Shown here piece after piece: positions 52,463 through 62,365 of a stretch of 64,000 nucleotides of DNA (position 1 is its first letter; every line of letters starts with the position of its first letter). The stretch is from Ruegeria arenilitoris (lineage in GTDB: Bacteria; Pseudomonadota; Alphaproteobacteria; Rhodobacterales; Rhodobacteraceae), in assembly GCF_013035315.1 (NCBI RefSeq), contig NZ_WQHP01000005.1, positions 320,001 to 384,000 of the forward strand, read 5' to 3'. A model generated the notes under the pieces. The model saw only the letters and a program-made list of their open reading frames with translations, was not told the DNA's origin and made no database searches. The translations under genes were made by a program, and so were the position numbers.

Positions 52463-52495
52463 AAAACCCCCGCAGCCGGATGGCGCGGGGGTTTT
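52463..52495. terminator. Bidirectional terminator between mtaB and petC
   Basis: AAAACCCCCGC (52463-52473) pairs perfectly with GCGGGGGTTTT (52485-52495) around eleven bases. It stands between convergent genes with A and T runs on the proper sides. Confidence 0.92.
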
Positions 52496-52516
52496 CAATT
52501 CAGTCTGCACGCGGAC

Positions 52517-53302
52517 TTAGTGCTGGCGCTTACCTTTCACACCGGCCCACAGGCGCTTGTTGACCAAGTACAGCAGCACCGACAGGACCGACAGGAAGAT
52601 CACACCGACGAAGCCCGAGTATTTGCGCTCCATCATCTTCGGTTCAGCGGTCCACATCAGGAAGGCCGCGATGTCCTCGGACATGGCTTCAACGGTGGCC
52701 GGATGACCATCGGTGAATTCAACCTGATCCTCGGCCAGAGGTGGCGCCATCGAAATCCAGCCTCCGGGGAAGGCCTTGTTTTCGTACAGGATGGTGCCTG
52801 CCTCTTCTTTCTCTTCACCGGTGTAGCCGTCCAGCAGCGAGGCGATGTACTCCGCACCACCCATACCTTTGAACAGCTGGTTGATCCCCAGGCCATAGGG
52901 CCCGTGGAAGCCAGCGCGGGCCTTGGCCATCAGGCTCAGGTCCGGTGCGCCAACACCGGTGTTTGCCGGGAAGTGGTCGGTCGGGATCGCCGGGCGGAAA
53001 TCGTCCAACTCGGGATCAAACACCTCGAAGTTGCCCGCCGCGTAGGCGATAACTTCTTCTTCGGAATAGCCCAGCGCTTCGAGATCACGCAGAGGGACAT
53101 ATTGCAGGCCGTGGCAGGCTGCGCAGACCTCTGTATAGACCTGAAGACCGCGCTGCAGCTGGTTTTGATCCCAGGTGCCAAACGGACCTTCAAACGAAAA
53201 GTCGAAGTCTTCGATGTGCTGTTCGCCGCCACCTGCTGCGAAGGACGCAGCAGGGGTAAGGGCCAAAGCAAACGCGGCACCGATTGCAAGTTTCTTGAAC
53301 AT
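52517..53302 (-). CDS. petC: Cytochrome c1 of the bc1 complex
   Basis: 261 residues. A signal peptide ends near ASFAA; CAACH at about residue 55 is the covalent haem site; the sixth ligand methionine lies in the C-terminal half (likely WISMAPPL); and a C-terminal helix ([20 protein letters not shown]) anchors it in the membrane. It passes electrons from the Rieske protein to soluble cytochrome c. Third gene of petABC; 18 bases separate it from petB. Confidence 0.96.
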   Translation of the reverse strand: MFKKLAIGAAFALALTPAASFAAGGGEQHIEDFDFSFEGPFGTWDQNQLQRGLQVYTEVCAACHGLQYVPLRDLEALGYSEEEVIAYAAGNFEVFDPELDDFRPAIPTDHFPANTGVGAPDLSLMAKARAGFHGPYGLGINQLFKGMGGAEYIASLLDGYTGEEKEEAGTILYENKAFPGGWISMAPPLAEDQVEFTDGHPATVEAMSEDIAAFLMWTAEPKMMERKYSGFVGVIFLSVLSVLLYLVNKRLWAGVKGKRQH

Positions 53303-53320
53303 GGTTTCCGGTCCCTCTTC

Positions 53321-54652
53321 TTACTCGGCCGGCGTGGCTTCGGCGTCAGCCTTGCCATAATGCGCGTTGAAGTCTTCTTCGATGGTCTCGGGCTGCGGCA
53401 GCGGCTTCTCGATGACGCCGAGGATCGGCAGGATCACAAAGAAGTAAGCGAACCAGTAAGCCGACGCGATCAGCGAGAAGGTCGCATAGGGCTCTTCCGC
53501 GGGCATCGCACCCAGCCACATCAGGGCAAAGAAGTCGATGATCAGCAGGTAGAACCACCATTTGAACATCGGACGATACTTACCCGAACGCACGGTCGAG
53601 GTGTCCAGCCAGGGCGCCAGCGCCATCGCCAGGATCGCACCGAACATCGCAATCACACCAAAGAACTTGGCGTCGATAATGCCGCCAGTGATGAAGCTGG
53701 CAAACTGAACAACCCAGACCTCACCGGTGAAGGCGCGCAGGATCGCGTAGAACGGCAAGAAGTACCATTCGGGCACGATGTGTGCAGGCGTGACCAGCGG
53801 GTTCGCTTCGATGTAGTTGTCCGGGTGGCCCAGGTAGTTCGGCATAAAGCCGACAACGGCCCAGAACACGACCAGGATCACGGCCAGCGCGAACAGGTCC
53901 TTGATCACGAAGTACGGCCAGAACGGCAGGGTGTCTTTCTCGGCATCGGCTTTCGAGGTGCGGCGCACTTCAACACCTGTGGGGTTGTTGTTGCCGGTGG
54001 TGTGGAAAGCCCAGATATGCACGATGACCAGCGCCGCGATAACAAACGGCAGCAGATAGTGCAGCGAGAAGAAGCGGTTCAGCGTGGCGTTATCCACCGC
54101 GGGTCCGCCCAGCAGCCAGGTCTGGATTGCATCACCCACGAACGGGATTGCACCAAACAGGCCGGTGATAACGGTCGCACCCCAGAAGGACATCTGACCC
54201 CAAGGCAGAACGTAGCCCATGAAAGCAGTGCCCATCATCATCAGATAGATCAGCATACCGATGATCCACGTGATCTCACGCGGGGCTTTGTACGAACCGT
54301 AGTACAGGCCGCGGAACATGTGAATGTAGACCGCAACAAAGAACAGCGACGCGCCGTTCATGTGCAGATAGCGGATAAAGTAGCCGCCATTCACGTTACG
54401 CATGATGTGTTCGACGCTGGCAAAGGCCAGGTCAACATGCGGGGTGTAGTGCATTACCAGAACGATACCGGTGATGATTTGCAGCGCCAGGCAGAACGCC
54501 AGGACGATGCCCCAGATCCACCACCAGTTCAGGTTCTTGGGGGTGGGGATCATGATGGTGTCGTAAATCAGGCCGACGATGGGCAGGCGGCTGTTCAGCC
54601 ACTTCTCGCCGTTTGTCTTCGGCTCGTAATGATCGTGGGGAATTCCGGACAT
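53321..54652 (-). CDS. petB: Cytochrome b of the bc1 complex
   Basis: 443 residues with eight membrane helices. Paired haem histidines are in helix B ([11 protein letters not shown] and HMNGASLFF) and helix D ([20 protein letters not shown]); [10 protein letters not shown] is the quinol-oxidation (Qo) motif. It oxidises ubiquinol and reduces quinone at the inner membrane. It lies 14 bases after petA. Also called fbcB in relatives. The reverse strand is open for 2 kb over petB and petC but does not encode a recognisable protein. Confidence 0.97.
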   Translation of the reverse strand: MSGIPHDHYEPKTNGEKWLNSRLPIVGLIYDTIMIPTPKNLNWWWIWGIVLAFCLALQIITGIVLVMHYTPHVDLAFASVEHIMRNVNGGYFIRYLHMNGASLFFVAVYIHMFRGLYYGSYKAPREITWIIGMLIYLMMMGTAFMGYVLPWGQMSFWGATVITGLFGAIPFVGDAIQTWLLGGPAVDNATLNRFFSLHYLLPFVIAALVIVHIWAFHTTGNNNPTGVEVRRTSKADAEKDTLPFWPYFVIKDLFALAVILVVFWAVVGFMPNYLGHPDNYIEANPLVTPAHIVPEWYFLPFYAILRAFTGEVWVVQFASFITGGIIDAKFFGVIAMFGAILAMALAPWLDTSTVRSGKYRPMFKWWFYLLIIDFFALMWLGAMPAEEPYATFSLIASAYWFAYFFVILPILGVIEKPLPQPETIEEDFNAHYGKADAEATPAE

Positions 54653-54666
54653 AAGTTAGGTCTCCC

Positions 54667-55251
54667 TTAGCCGAGCTTGATGGTGCTGTTATCCACCCAT
54701 TCCGCAGGCGGAACAGGCAGGTTTTCAGGTGCGGGGCCTTTGCGGATACGTCCGGCCAAATCATAGTGCGATCCGTGGCAGGGGCAAAACCAGCCGCCAA
54801 AGTCTCCGGCATCGCCCAAAGGCACGCAGCCCAAGTGCGTACAGACGCCCATCTGGACCAGCCATGCGCCGGGTGCTTCGCCTTCGGGCGAGGGCATCAC
54901 GCGGTTGGCGTCGGTCGCAGGTGCATCTGCTGCCAGATTCAGGTTACGCGCCAGCGGATCCGGCAGAGCAGCAACGCCCTCGGCGTCCTGTTCCTGTGCT
55001 TCGGTAATCTCGGCACCGGTGCGGTGACGGATAAACACAGGTTTACCCAACCATTTCACGGTCAGCTGTGTACCGGGTTCAACGCCGCTCACATCCACGC
55101 GGATCGAGGACAGCGCCTGAACGTCTGCCGATGGGTTCATTTGGTTGATCAGGGGCCATACGGCTGCACCCGTCGCAACGACACCTGCGCCGCCTGCGAC
55201 GTAGTAGAGGAAATCTCTGCGGGTGCCTTCGTGGTCTTCTGCGTGGGACAC
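54667..55251 (-). CDS. petA: Rieske iron-sulfur protein of the bc1 complex
   Basis: 194 residues from a GTG, set by GGAG eight bases upstream and by family starts ([13 protein letters not shown]); an ATG at 55296 would add 15 residues and cross a leader hairpin. A twin-arginine motif (TRRDFLYY) and one membrane helix are followed by the 2Fe-2S site in [10 protein letters not shown] and CPCHGSHYD. It moves electrons from quinol to cytochrome c1. First gene of petABC. Confidence 0.95.
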   Translation of the reverse strand: MSHAEDHEGTRRDFLYYVAGGAGVVATGAAVWPLINQMNPSADVQALSSIRVDVSGVEPGTQLTVKWLGKPVFIRHRTGAEITEAQEQDAEGVAALPDPLARNLNLAADAPATDANRVMPSPEGEAPGAWLVQMGVCTHLGCVPLGDAGDFGGWFCPCHGSHYDLAGRIRKGPAPENLPVPPAEWVDNSTIKLG

Positions 55252-55647
55252 GAGGTTTTCTCCGATTCCGGCGCCCGGAGGATACCGGGCAAACATGCAT
55301 CAGCACCGCATCAAAGCGGCGTCTCATCGCGGCTATCTAGCCGGGAGAAATCGGTTCGTCCAGCGGTCATAGGCGCGCAGTGCGCCACATCCGGGCATTC
55401 ATGTCACAACGAGGGGCTAATTTTTCAAGGTACCGGCCTGATTTTCGAAAAAAACACGCCTTCTATCATGCTCGTCAGCGATGTGATTCGATTCGCTTGG
55501 ACAGGAAGGCGGACGCTAAGCGGATCGAGCATACCGAGGATTTTTCATTATCGGGTTCTGTGACATTTGGGAAGACAGAGAGCACGCGACAGTTCGTTTC
55601 GACTTAACCTCTTGACCAAAGCATCATATTTGGGAAAATTCCCACAT
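55252..55647. other. Divergent control region petA / XRE regulator (396 bases)
   Basis: It holds a petA leader hairpin (GCCCGG at 55273-55278 with CCGGGC at 55285-55290), a palindrome CGGCTA-TC-TAGCCG at 55330-55343 that could be an operator or promoter element of petABC, and the XRE operator candidate. No gene is seen. Confidence 0.5.
55631..55644 (+). promoter_or_regulatory. Operator candidate of the XRE regulator
   Basis: TGGGAA and TTCCCA form a perfect inverted repeat around AA and end three bases before the regulator start codon, a position suited to autorepression. Confidence 0.45.
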
Positions 55648-56208
55648 ATGAACACATCGATACATCCCTCTTCGGACAAACTGGCCGCGCATCTGCGAGT
55701 GTTGCGAGAGCAACACGGCATGACGCTCGACGGACTAGCTGCCAAAACCGGATTAAGCCGCGCCACCCTGTCTCGTATTGAGAAAAACGAAGTAAGCCCA
55801 ACCGCCGAGACCCTTGGACGCCTAGCTACGGTCTATGCGCTGCCGATCTCTCAGCTTCTTGCGCCATTGGAGCAGAGCTTCCAACCGATCGTCCGCCGCC
55901 AAGACCAGCCGGTTTGGTCAGATCCGACACAGGCGTTTGAACGTCGAAACGTTTCCCCCCCGAGCGGGCAGCTTTCGGTTGAGTTGATCGAAGGCACCCT
56001 GGGCGCGCAGCAACGCATCGCCTACGACGCGCCTGCGGTTCCGGGGCAAGAACATCACTTGTATGTCCTGTCCGGGCAGATCGAAATCACCGTCGACGGG
56101 AAAGCTCATGACCTGCGCCAAGGGGATTGCCTTCGATACATCCTGTTCGGTGAGACAGAATTTAAAACGGCCCAAACGCCCTGCTCTTACCTGATCGCAT
56201 TGTCATGA
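55648..56208 (+). CDS. XRE-family regulator with C-terminal cupin
   Basis: 186 residues. Residues about 10-65 form the helix-turn-helix (LRVLREQHGMTLDGLAAKTGLSRATLSRIE), the last 80 a cupin beta-barrel (PGQEHHLYVLSGQIEITVDG and GDCLRYIL). Regulators of this type respond to a small ligand bound in the cupin. The chosen ATG begins just after the inverted repeat; a start 27 codons upstream would include it. It overlaps the GNAT gene by ATGA, a pairing common in proteobacteria where the regulator may control the acetyltransferase. Confidence 0.9.
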   Translation: MNTSIHPSSDKLAAHLRVLREQHGMTLDGLAAKTGLSRATLSRIEKNEVSPTAETLGRLATVYALPISQLLAPLEQSFQPIVRRQDQPVWSDPTQAFERRNVSPPSGQLSVELIEGTLGAQQRIAYDAPAVPGQEHHLYVLSGQIEITVDGKAHDLRQGDCLRYILFGETEFKTAQTPCSYLIALS

Positions 56209-56738
56209 CACATCAGCCACCTTTCGTTTCACGCCTTACTCCGACGGACATCGACGACAATCTGACCGATCTTTGCCGCGTGCTTATCGACAGTGTCGCC
56301 GACGGGGCCGCGATCAGCTTCATGATGCCCCTGGACCAAGACACCGCCGCACGATTCTGGGTGGACGACGTCAAATCTGCAGTGGAGAACGGAGAGCGGC
56401 ACCTGTTCGGTGCGTTTGCCGAGGGCCGCCTGATCGGCACAGTCCAGCTTTTGCTCAGCATGCCCCCCAATCAACCCCACCGGGCAGAAATCTCGAAGAT
56501 GATCGTTCATCCCATGGCCAGACGCCAAGGGTTGGGTAAGGCCCTGATGGGCGAAGCCCTGTCTTCCGCGCGGGAAGAGGGCAAAACGCTCGTAACCCTA
56601 GACACGCGCACGGGCGACGTCTCAGAAGCTCTTTATAAGTCGGTCGGATTCGAACCGGCAGGCGTCATCCCAGATTTCGCATTCGACCCGGACGGCCAAT
56701 CCCGTCACGCGACGACGTATATGTACCGATATCTTTGA
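56205..56738 (+). CDS. GNAT-family N-acetyltransferase
   Basis: 177 residues. ISKMIVHPMARRQGLGKALMGEAL contains the acetyl-CoA loop (R-x-x-G-x-G/A), with the preceding strand GTVQLLLSMP and the C-terminal EALYKSVGFEPAGVIPDFA typical of the fold. The acceptor is unknown. It is the second gene of a two-gene unit with the XRE/cupin regulator. Confidence 0.9.
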   Translation: MTHQPPFVSRLTPTDIDDNLTDLCRVLIDSVADGAAISFMMPLDQDTAARFWVDDVKSAVENGERHLFGAFAEGRLIGTVQLLLSMPPNQPHRAEISKMIVHPMARRQGLGKALMGEALSSAREEGKTLVTLDTRTGDVSEALYKSVGFEPAGVIPDFAFDPDGQSRHATTYMYRYL

Positions 56739-56925
56739 TTTGAAACCTAAATTTACACCGCGCTCGACGGGTTACTATTGGCAGTTCGCCAAAGTCGCGA
56801 GCACGTGGAAAATCTGAGTTAAAAATAGATATTTTACAAAGGCTTAGACAAGACTGATTTCGATTGCACTTCGCTCTGGAATGGTTGAAAGGCCGGGACA
56901 ATACAACCTTAGCAGGATGTCCCCC

Positions 56926-57369
56926 ATGTCTAAATTCACTGCACCCATTCTGACCATCGCCCTTGTCGTCTCGTCTCAGGCCCTGGCGGCCGGCGATCCC
57001 GCGAAAGGCGAAAAGCTCTACAATCGTTGTTCTTCCTGCCACGCGATCATCAAAGACGGCGAGGTATTGGTCAAAGGCGGTATCACCGGTCCTAATCTCT
57101 ATGGTGTCGTGGGTCGCCTGGCCGGGACCGAGAACGATTATCTGAACGGCAGCGAACGCCTGCCCGTAGGCATGTTTACCGACGACATGATCCGCGCAGG
57201 TCAGGAAGGGCTGGTCTGGACCGAGGAAAACATCGCCGCATACTCGAAAAATCCGATCGTTTTTATTCAGGAGTATCTGGACGACAAAACCGCGCGCCCG
57301 AACATGAGCGTGAAGCTGAAAAAGGGTGCCGACGACATCGCGGCGTATCTTGCAACGTTCAGCGAGTGA
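56926..57369 (+). CDS. Periplasmic c-type cytochrome, c2-like
   Basis: 147 residues. The signal peptide ends at ALAA; CSSCH at about 37-41 binds haem, GPNLYGVVGR follows as in class I c2/c550 cytochromes, and the methionine ligand is likely in RPNMSVKL. It is a soluble electron carrier, possibly between bc1 and a terminal oxidase or other reductase. The ATG at 56926 was chosen for the signal peptide and AGGA eight bases before it. It stands alone. Confidence 0.88.
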   Translation: MSKFTAPILTIALVVSSQALAAGDPAKGEKLYNRCSSCHAIIKDGEVLVKGGITGPNLYGVVGRLAGTENDYLNGSERLPVGMFTDDMIRAGQEGLVWTEENIAAYSKNPIVFIQEYLDDKTARPNMSVKLKKGADDIAAYLATFSE

Positions 57370-57421
57370 CGGTTGTCGCTGGTCGATCTGATTTCAGTTC
57401 GACCAGCGCGCGTAATCCCAA

Positions 57422-58030
57422 TTAAGCCGGTGGCTGCGTCGCAACCATACTGGGACGCGCAGCGAATGTCTCATACCAGGCGGCCAATGCGTCATTTCCT
57501 TTGCGCCACCCGCGTGCGTCATGGCGGAAATCAAGGTAGCCAAGCGCACAGGCCACCGCGATCTGCCCCATGTCGAGCTGCCCGGACAGATGCGCCATCC
57601 AGCGTTGGTTCAATGCAGCGCAGGCGCGTGCGATCTTGGTCCATTGTGCATCGGACCAATCGTCCCATTGCTTGTCTTCGGGCCGCATCCGGCCCTCATA
57701 CGTAATCAGCAAAGCAGCATCCAGAATCCCATCGGCCAGCGACTCAAGCGTCAGCACATCCCAATGCCTCGCCCCGTCCTGATACAGCCCGGCCTGCGCG
57801 CGATCGTTCAGAAACGCGCAGATAACACGGCTGTCGAACAGCGTCGGTCCATCCGGGCGTTCTAGCGCAGGTACTTTGGTCAAAGGTGCTTTGGCCAGCA
57901 GCGGCTCGGCCGGAGACATCGGCGTCGTCGCGGTTTCAAGCAGCTCGACATCCTGCAGCTTATCGGTTTCGTGCAGCAAAACCATGACTTTACGCACATA
58001 GGGCGAGGTTGGGCTGAAAAATAGTTTCAT
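57422..58030 (-). CDS. Glutathione S-transferase family protein
   Basis: 202 residues. The thioredoxin-like N-domain begins MKLFFSPTSPYVRKVMVLLHE with the SPY/S glutathione contact; PALERPDGPTLFDSRVICAFL is the second glutathione site. GGGAG stands seven bases before the ATG. The substrate is unknown. It is convergent with the cytochrome gene. Confidence 0.9.
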   Translation of the reverse strand: MKLFFSPTSPYVRKVMVLLHETDKLQDVELLETATTPMSPAEPLLAKAPLTKVPALERPDGPTLFDSRVICAFLNDRAQAGLYQDGARHWDVLTLESLADGILDAALLITYEGRMRPEDKQWDDWSDAQWTKIARACAALNQRWMAHLSGQLDMGQIAVACALGYLDFRHDARGWRKGNDALAAWYETFAARPSMVATQPPA

Positions 58031-58086
58031 GAGCAATCTCCCTGACTCGGCGGAACCTTACAGGACAGGTTGCAAAACTAAACCCG

Positions 58087-58716
58087 TCAGTTGCCGCCCC
58101 GATCGACTTGCGCCATCAACTTTTGCAGAGCCTCCAGTTCGGACCCTATGCCGTTATGCGCAATTTGCTCGGCTGCGCTTTCGCGGGCAGCGTCGGGTTT
58201 GTTCTGATTCAGCTTCCAGGTGCCCTGAATATCATCGACGCGCAGACGGAACGGCACGATCATACGCATCATGCGCTCCAAAGCGTCAGCGGACATCTTC
58301 GCGGTCGTCCAAGGGGGCTTGGGCAGTAGACGCGCCTCGTAAAATGCGGATTGGCGATCCAGAAGGTCCAGCAATTCCTCCTGGGGACGTTGCTCTAGCT
58401 GGCCGGTCAGGTGGACGGCAACGTAGTTCCAGGTCGGAACCTGATCCTCGGCCCCATACCAGTCTGGTGAGACATATCCATCCGGCCCGCTCACCGCGAT
58501 CCGTGCGGGTCCGGGCAAGTGCAGCGCACGCACGATCGGGTTCGACCGAACCAGATGCAGCTCGGCGTGGGTGCCATCGTCGGACAGCAGAAAAGGGACG
58601 TGACTGATCAACGGCGCGCTGTCGGTCGACAGCGCCAAAACACCAAACGCCCGCTCGCGCGCAAAGGCAATGTGGCGTGCTGTATCTTCGGCGCGGAAAG
58701 CTGGGTTGGGGTGCAT
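58087..58716 (-). CDS. FMN-binding PaiB-family protein
   Basis: 209 residues. MHPNPAFR at the start, FGVLALSTDSAPLISHVPFLL, GPDGYVSPDWYG and VPTWNYVAVHLTG match the PaiB split-barrel family, which binds FMN and in Bacillus was described as a negative regulator. AGGAGA before the ATG supports the start. Its own promoter is divergent from the FMN riboswitch of ribH2, possibly a functional link through flavin. Confidence 0.88.
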   Translation of the reverse strand: MHPNPAFRAEDTARHIAFARERAFGVLALSTDSAPLISHVPFLLSDDGTHAELHLVRSNPIVRALHLPGPARIAVSGPDGYVSPDWYGAEDQVPTWNYVAVHLTGQLEQRPQEELLDLLDRQSAFYEARLLPKPPWTTAKMSADALERMMRMIVPFRLRVDDIQGTWKLNQNKPDAARESAAEQIAHNGIGSELEALQKLMAQVDRGGN

Positions 58717-58774
58717 TGGTGTTCTCCTGCAAAATCTCTTGCAGAACCCTGCGCACATTGGCAAGGTCCGCCTG

Positions 58775-58914
58775 TTCTCAGGGCGGGGCGAAATTCCCCA
58801 CCGGCGGTATGCGGGCTTTGACCCGTAAGCCCGCGAGCGGCCCCGGTCTACGGGGTGTCAGCAGATCTGGTGAGACGCCAGAGCCGACGGTTACAGTCCG
58901 GATGAAAGAGAACG
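58775..58914 (+). ncRNA. FMN riboswitch (RFN element)
   Basis: All conserved blocks are present in order: CTCAGGGCGGGG, AAATTCCCCACCGGCGGTAT, AGCCCGCGAGCG, GTCAGCAGATCTGGTGAGA, CCGACGGTTACAGTCCGGAT and GAAAGAGAACG. The element sits in the leader of ribH2; the 130 bases before its start codon probably form the expression platform, ending in AAAGGAG. Confidence 0.96.
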
Positions 58915-59046
58915 TGCAGCGTGCCGGTGATACGGCATGCTTGCCCGTGATCGCCTTGGGTGACGTGTCATGCCGGGCTGGCAGCGAAAAGTGGGAACCG
59001 GTTTTTCGCGATCGCCAGCAGGCCACCAAACTGAAAGGAGATCACG

Positions 59047-59487
59047 ATGACACACACCCGCTATGCCTTTATCAAAGCCAATTGGCACTCCGATATCGTT
59101 GACCGTGCGCTTGAGGGGTTTCTTGAGCTGATCCCAGCTGATCAGGTCGATGTATTCGACGTGCCCGGCGCGTTCGAAATGCCTCTGCTGGCCCGCGACC
59201 TTGCAAAAACCGGCCAATACGCCGCCGTTGCCTGCGCTGCATTTGTTGTGGATGGCGGCATCTATCGGCATGACTTTGTCGCGCAAGCGGTGGTCGATGG
59301 TCTGATGCGCGCTGGATTGGATACTGGCGTGCCTGTGCTGTCCGTTTCCCTGACGCCGCATCAATACCAAGAGACCGATCACCACAACGCCATTTACCGC
59401 GCGCATTTCGTCGAGAAAGGGCGCGAAGCCGCGCAGGCCGCGCTTAAGATCACGGAAACCCGCGCCTCAGTGACCCGTGCCGCATAA
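59047..59487 (+). CDS. ribH2: 6,7-dimethyl-8-ribityllumazine synthase, type II
   Basis: 146 residues. FIKANWHSDIVDRALEGF, VPGAFEMPLLARDLAKTG, FVVDGGIYRHDFVAQAVVDGLM and TPHQYQET match the RibH2 (Brucella/rhizobial decameric) form rather than RibH1. It makes the riboflavin precursor lumazine. AAAGGAG gives the start. An FMN riboswitch controls it. A hairpin (GGTTGGGGC/GCCCCAACC, 59496-59519) follows the gene. Confidence 0.94.
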   Translation: MTHTRYAFIKANWHSDIVDRALEGFLELIPADQVDVFDVPGAFEMPLLARDLAKTGQYAAVACAAFVVDGGIYRHDFVAQAVVDGLMRAGLDTGVPVLSVSLTPHQYQETDHHNAIYRAHFVEKGREAAQAALKITETRASVTRAA

Positions 59488-59495
59488 GCACAACT

Positions 59496-59519
59496 GGTTG
59501 GGGCGCTCCTGCCCCAACC
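59496..59519 (+). terminator. Hairpin after ribH2
   Basis: GGTTGGGGC and GCCCCAACC pair perfectly around six bases nine bases past the stop. No T run follows. Confidence 0.5.
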
Positions 59520-59581
59520 GCAAATCCGCTTGAGGCCAAGCCCCGCGCCCGCTAATCACGACGCGCAAAGGAGCATGCCCC

Positions 59582-60682
59582 ATGTCGATGAACAGTTTTG
59601 GTCACCTCTTCCGCGTCACCACCTGGGGTGAAAGCCACGGACCCGCCTTAGGCGCAACCGTCGACGGCTGCCCTCCGGGCGTTGCGATTGACGAGGCCAT
59701 GATTCAACATTGGCTGGACAAACGGAAACCGGGGCAGAACAAGTTCACCACCCAACGGCGCGAACCCGATCAGGTGAAAATACTGTCCGGTGTATTTGAA
59801 GGGCAGACAACGGGTACGCCTGTGCAACTGATGATCGAGAACACCGATCAGCGCTCAAAAGACTACGGCGATATCATGGACAAGTTTCGCCCAGGTCACG
59901 CCGACATCACCTACTGGCAGAAATACGGCATTCGCGACTATCGCGGCGGCGGGCGTAGCTCGGCCCGTGAAACCGCATCGCGTGTTGCGGCTGGCGGGCT
60001 GGCGCGCGAAGCGATCAAGCAGATCGCGTCGAATGTGCAGATCACCGGCTATATGACCCAGATCGGGCCGCATAAGATCAACCGTGACAACTTCGACTGG
60101 TCCCAGATCGAACAGAACCCGTTCTGGACCCCGGACGCACAAGCGGCCGAGGATTGGGCTGCGTATCTGGACGACCTGCGCAAGTCCGGCAACTCGGTTG
60201 GAGCGATTGTTGAGGTTGTGGCACGCGGCGTCCCTGCCGGGATCGGCGCGCCGGTTTATGCCAAGTTAGACACAGATCTGGCCTCTGCGATGATGTCGAT
60301 CAACGCGGTCAAAGGCGTTGAGATAGGTGAAGGTATGGCAGCGGCCGAACTGACAGGTGAAGCCAATGCGGACGAGATTTTCATGGGCCAGAACGGCCCA
60401 CAGTACAGTTCGAACCATGCGGGCGGTATTCTGGGCGGCATCTCCACCGGTCAGGACATTGTTGTGCGCTTTGCAGTCAAGCCGACTTCGTCGATCCTGA
60501 CGACACGCAAGACCATCACCAAATCCGGCGAAGAGACCGAGATCATCACCAAAGGCCGCCACGACCCTTGTGTCGGCATCCGCGCCGTACCGGTGGGTGA
60601 GGCGATGATGGCCTGTGTGATCCTTGACCACCTGCTGCTGCATCGCGGCCAGATCGGAGAGAACCGTGGACGGATCGGCTGA
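59582..60682 (+). CDS. aroC: Chorismate synthase
   Basis: 366 residues. [43 protein letters not shown] ([19 protein letters not shown]) and the C-terminal [17 protein letters not shown] are the family signatures. It forms chorismate from EPSP with reduced FMN, ending the shikimate pathway. AAAGGAG precedes the ATG. The HD-domain gene begins inside its last 17 bases. Confidence 0.97.
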   Translation: MSMNSFGHLFRVTTWGESHGPALGATVDGCPPGVAIDEAMIQHWLDKRKPGQNKFTTQRREPDQVKILSGVFEGQTTGTPVQLMIENTDQRSKDYGDIMDKFRPGHADITYWQKYGIRDYRGGGRSSARETASRVAAGGLAREAIKQIASNVQITGYMTQIGPHKINRDNFDWSQIEQNPFWTPDAQAAEDWAAYLDDLRKSGNSVGAIVEVVARGVPAGIGAPVYAKLDTDLASAMMSINAVKGVEIGEGMAAAELTGEANADEIFMGQNGPQYSSNHAGGILGGISTGQDIVVRFAVKPTSSILTTRKTITKSGEETEIITKGRHDPCVGIRAVPVGEAMMACVILDHLLLHRGQIGENRGRIG

Positions 60683-61328
60683 TCTGCGCACGCGCCTGCG
60701 TGCGGTCGTTGCGCAGCGTATGGAAACCGACCCGGCCCATGATTTGGCGCATTTGGATCGGGTTTGGGTCAACGCTCAGGCGGTTGCAGACGACCAGACC
60801 GACATGCCTGTTTTGTTGGCCGCTGCCTATCTGCATGATCTGGTGAACCTGTCCAAAGATGACCCCGAAAGGCACCTCGCCTCGCGCAGATCGGCGGAAG
60901 AATCAGAGCCTATTTTGGCCAAACTGGGCTATTCTTCGGGACAGATTTCCGCGATCAAACACGCGATTGAGGCCCACAGCTTTTCCGCCAATATCACGCC
61001 AGAGACACCCGAAGCCTGCATCCTGCGCGATGCTGACAGGCTGGATGCACTGGGGGCAATTGGGATAGCGCGGAATTTCTCAGTCTCTGGAGCTCTGGGC
61101 AGGTCGCTTTATGACCCAGCGGACCCGTTCGCCGCAGCGCGCCCGTTGGATGATCTGCATTTCTCGATTGACCATTGGAAGGTCAAGCTGCTGCGTCTGC
61201 CCAGCGACATGCTGACGGAAGCCGGTAAAGAGATCGCACAGCGCAGAATCACCCGTATGATCCGCTTTCTGGAAGAGTTCGCGCGCGAGATCGGCACCCC
61301 GCTGCCGTCTGACTGGACAAATCTCTAA
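60666..61328 (+). CDS. HD-domain phosphohydrolase
   Basis: 220 residues. The GTG at 60666 was chosen for GGAG six bases before it; it overlaps aroC by 17 bases. [23 protein letters not shown] (the HD pair) and [17 protein letters not shown] give the metal site. Related proteins (YedJ-like) are nucleotide or phosphate-ester hydrolases of unknown role. Co-translation with aroC is likely. Confidence 0.85.
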   Translation: MDGSADLRTRLRAVVAQRMETDPAHDLAHLDRVWVNAQAVADDQTDMPVLLAAAYLHDLVNLSKDDPERHLASRRSAEESEPILAKLGYSSGQISAIKHAIEAHSFSANITPETPEACILRDADRLDALGAIGIARNFSVSGALGRSLYDPADPFAAARPLDDLHFSIDHWKVKLLRLPSDMLTEAGKEIAQRRITRMIRFLEEFAREIGTPLPSDWTNL

Positions 61329-61372
61329 ACGACACGTTGATCTTTCCCGGCCAAAAGCGCAGGTTCGCGCCG

Positions 61373-62308
61373 ATGGCAAAGCCCTTAACATCGCATCGAC
61401 CCGTATTGGCCGTCGCTCTGAAAACGAGCGCGGTGTTTCTGTTCACCGTCATGGCGTCGATCATCAAAGCGCAGTCTGACCACTTCCCTCCGGGCGAAAT
61501 GGTGTTCTTCCGCTCACTTTTTGCCATTCCGGTCATCATGATCTGGTTGATCGCACGCGGAGAATTGGCGCAGGGATTCACAGTGCGCAAACCCATGGGC
61601 CATTTCTGGCGCGGCGTGCTGGGTACCACCGCGATGGGGCTGACTTTCACTGGCCTCGGCTTGATTCCCCTGCCCGAAGCCACCGCGATCGGGTACGCCA
61701 CGCCGATTTTCACCCTGATTCTGGCCGCCATCATGCTGGGTGAACGTATCCGAGCCATTCGGATCGCCGCCGTGGCCATCGGCCTTCTGGGCGTTCTTAT
61801 CATGATCTGGCCACGACTGGGCGGCAACAACATGGAGGCAGCCGCCACCATCGGCGCGCTGTGTATTCTGGGCGCGACCCTCGCCCGCGCCTTTGTGCAG
61901 ATTCACATTCGGCAACTTGTCCAAGTCGATCACCCTGCCGCCATCGTGTTCTATTTCTCGATGACCGCGACCATCCTGTCCGGGCTGACCATCTTTTGGG
62001 GTTGGGTGGTGCCTACTTGGGAACAAGCAGCCTATCTGATCCTCGCAGGCCTGATCGGAGGCGTGGCCCAAATTCTGGTAACCTCGTCCTATCGGTTTGG
62101 TCAGGCTTCGATGCTGGCACCCTATGACTACACTTCGATGCTGTTCGCCATTGTGATTGGCTACATCTGGTTCAGCGAGCTGCCGACGCTGGTGATGCTG
62201 GCAGGCGCGGCTTTGGTGATTGCGGGCAACATCGTCGTGATCTGGCGCGAACACCAATTGGGGCTAGAGCGCGGCAAGGCGCGCTCGGTCACGGACCCCA
62301 AAGGGTGA
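61373..62308 (+). CDS. DMT-superfamily (EamA) permease
   Basis: 311 residues with about ten hydrophobic segments. EMVFFRSLFAIPVIMIWL and LPEATAIGYATPIFTLILAAIMLGERI are typical of the first EamA half, QASMLAPYDYTSMLFAIVIGY of the second. Substrate unknown. The ATG was chosen over an upstream TTG at 61337. It follows the HD gene by 44 bases. Confidence 0.87.
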   Translation: MAKPLTSHRPVLAVALKTSAVFLFTVMASIIKAQSDHFPPGEMVFFRSLFAIPVIMIWLIARGELAQGFTVRKPMGHFWRGVLGTTAMGLTFTGLGLIPLPEATAIGYATPIFTLILAAIMLGERIRAIRIAAVAIGLLGVLIMIWPRLGGNNMEAAATIGALCILGATLARAFVQIHIRQLVQVDHPAAIVFYFSMTATILSGLTIFWGWVVPTWEQAAYLILAGLIGGVAQILVTSSYRFGQASMLAPYDYTSMLFAIVIGYIWFSELPTLVMLAGAALVIAGNIVVIWREHQLGLERGKARSVTDPKG

Positions 62309-62365
62309 CTTTACCTTTCGCGAACTTCGCTTAGGTTGGCCGCAACATCAGGAAAGGTTCTGCAG

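Noticed and set aside
52520-54670. Plus-strand open frame of over 700 codons opposite petC and petB
   Set aside because: It spans two genes and the gap between them, has no domain-like sequence, and arises from strong codon bias of the bc1 genes.
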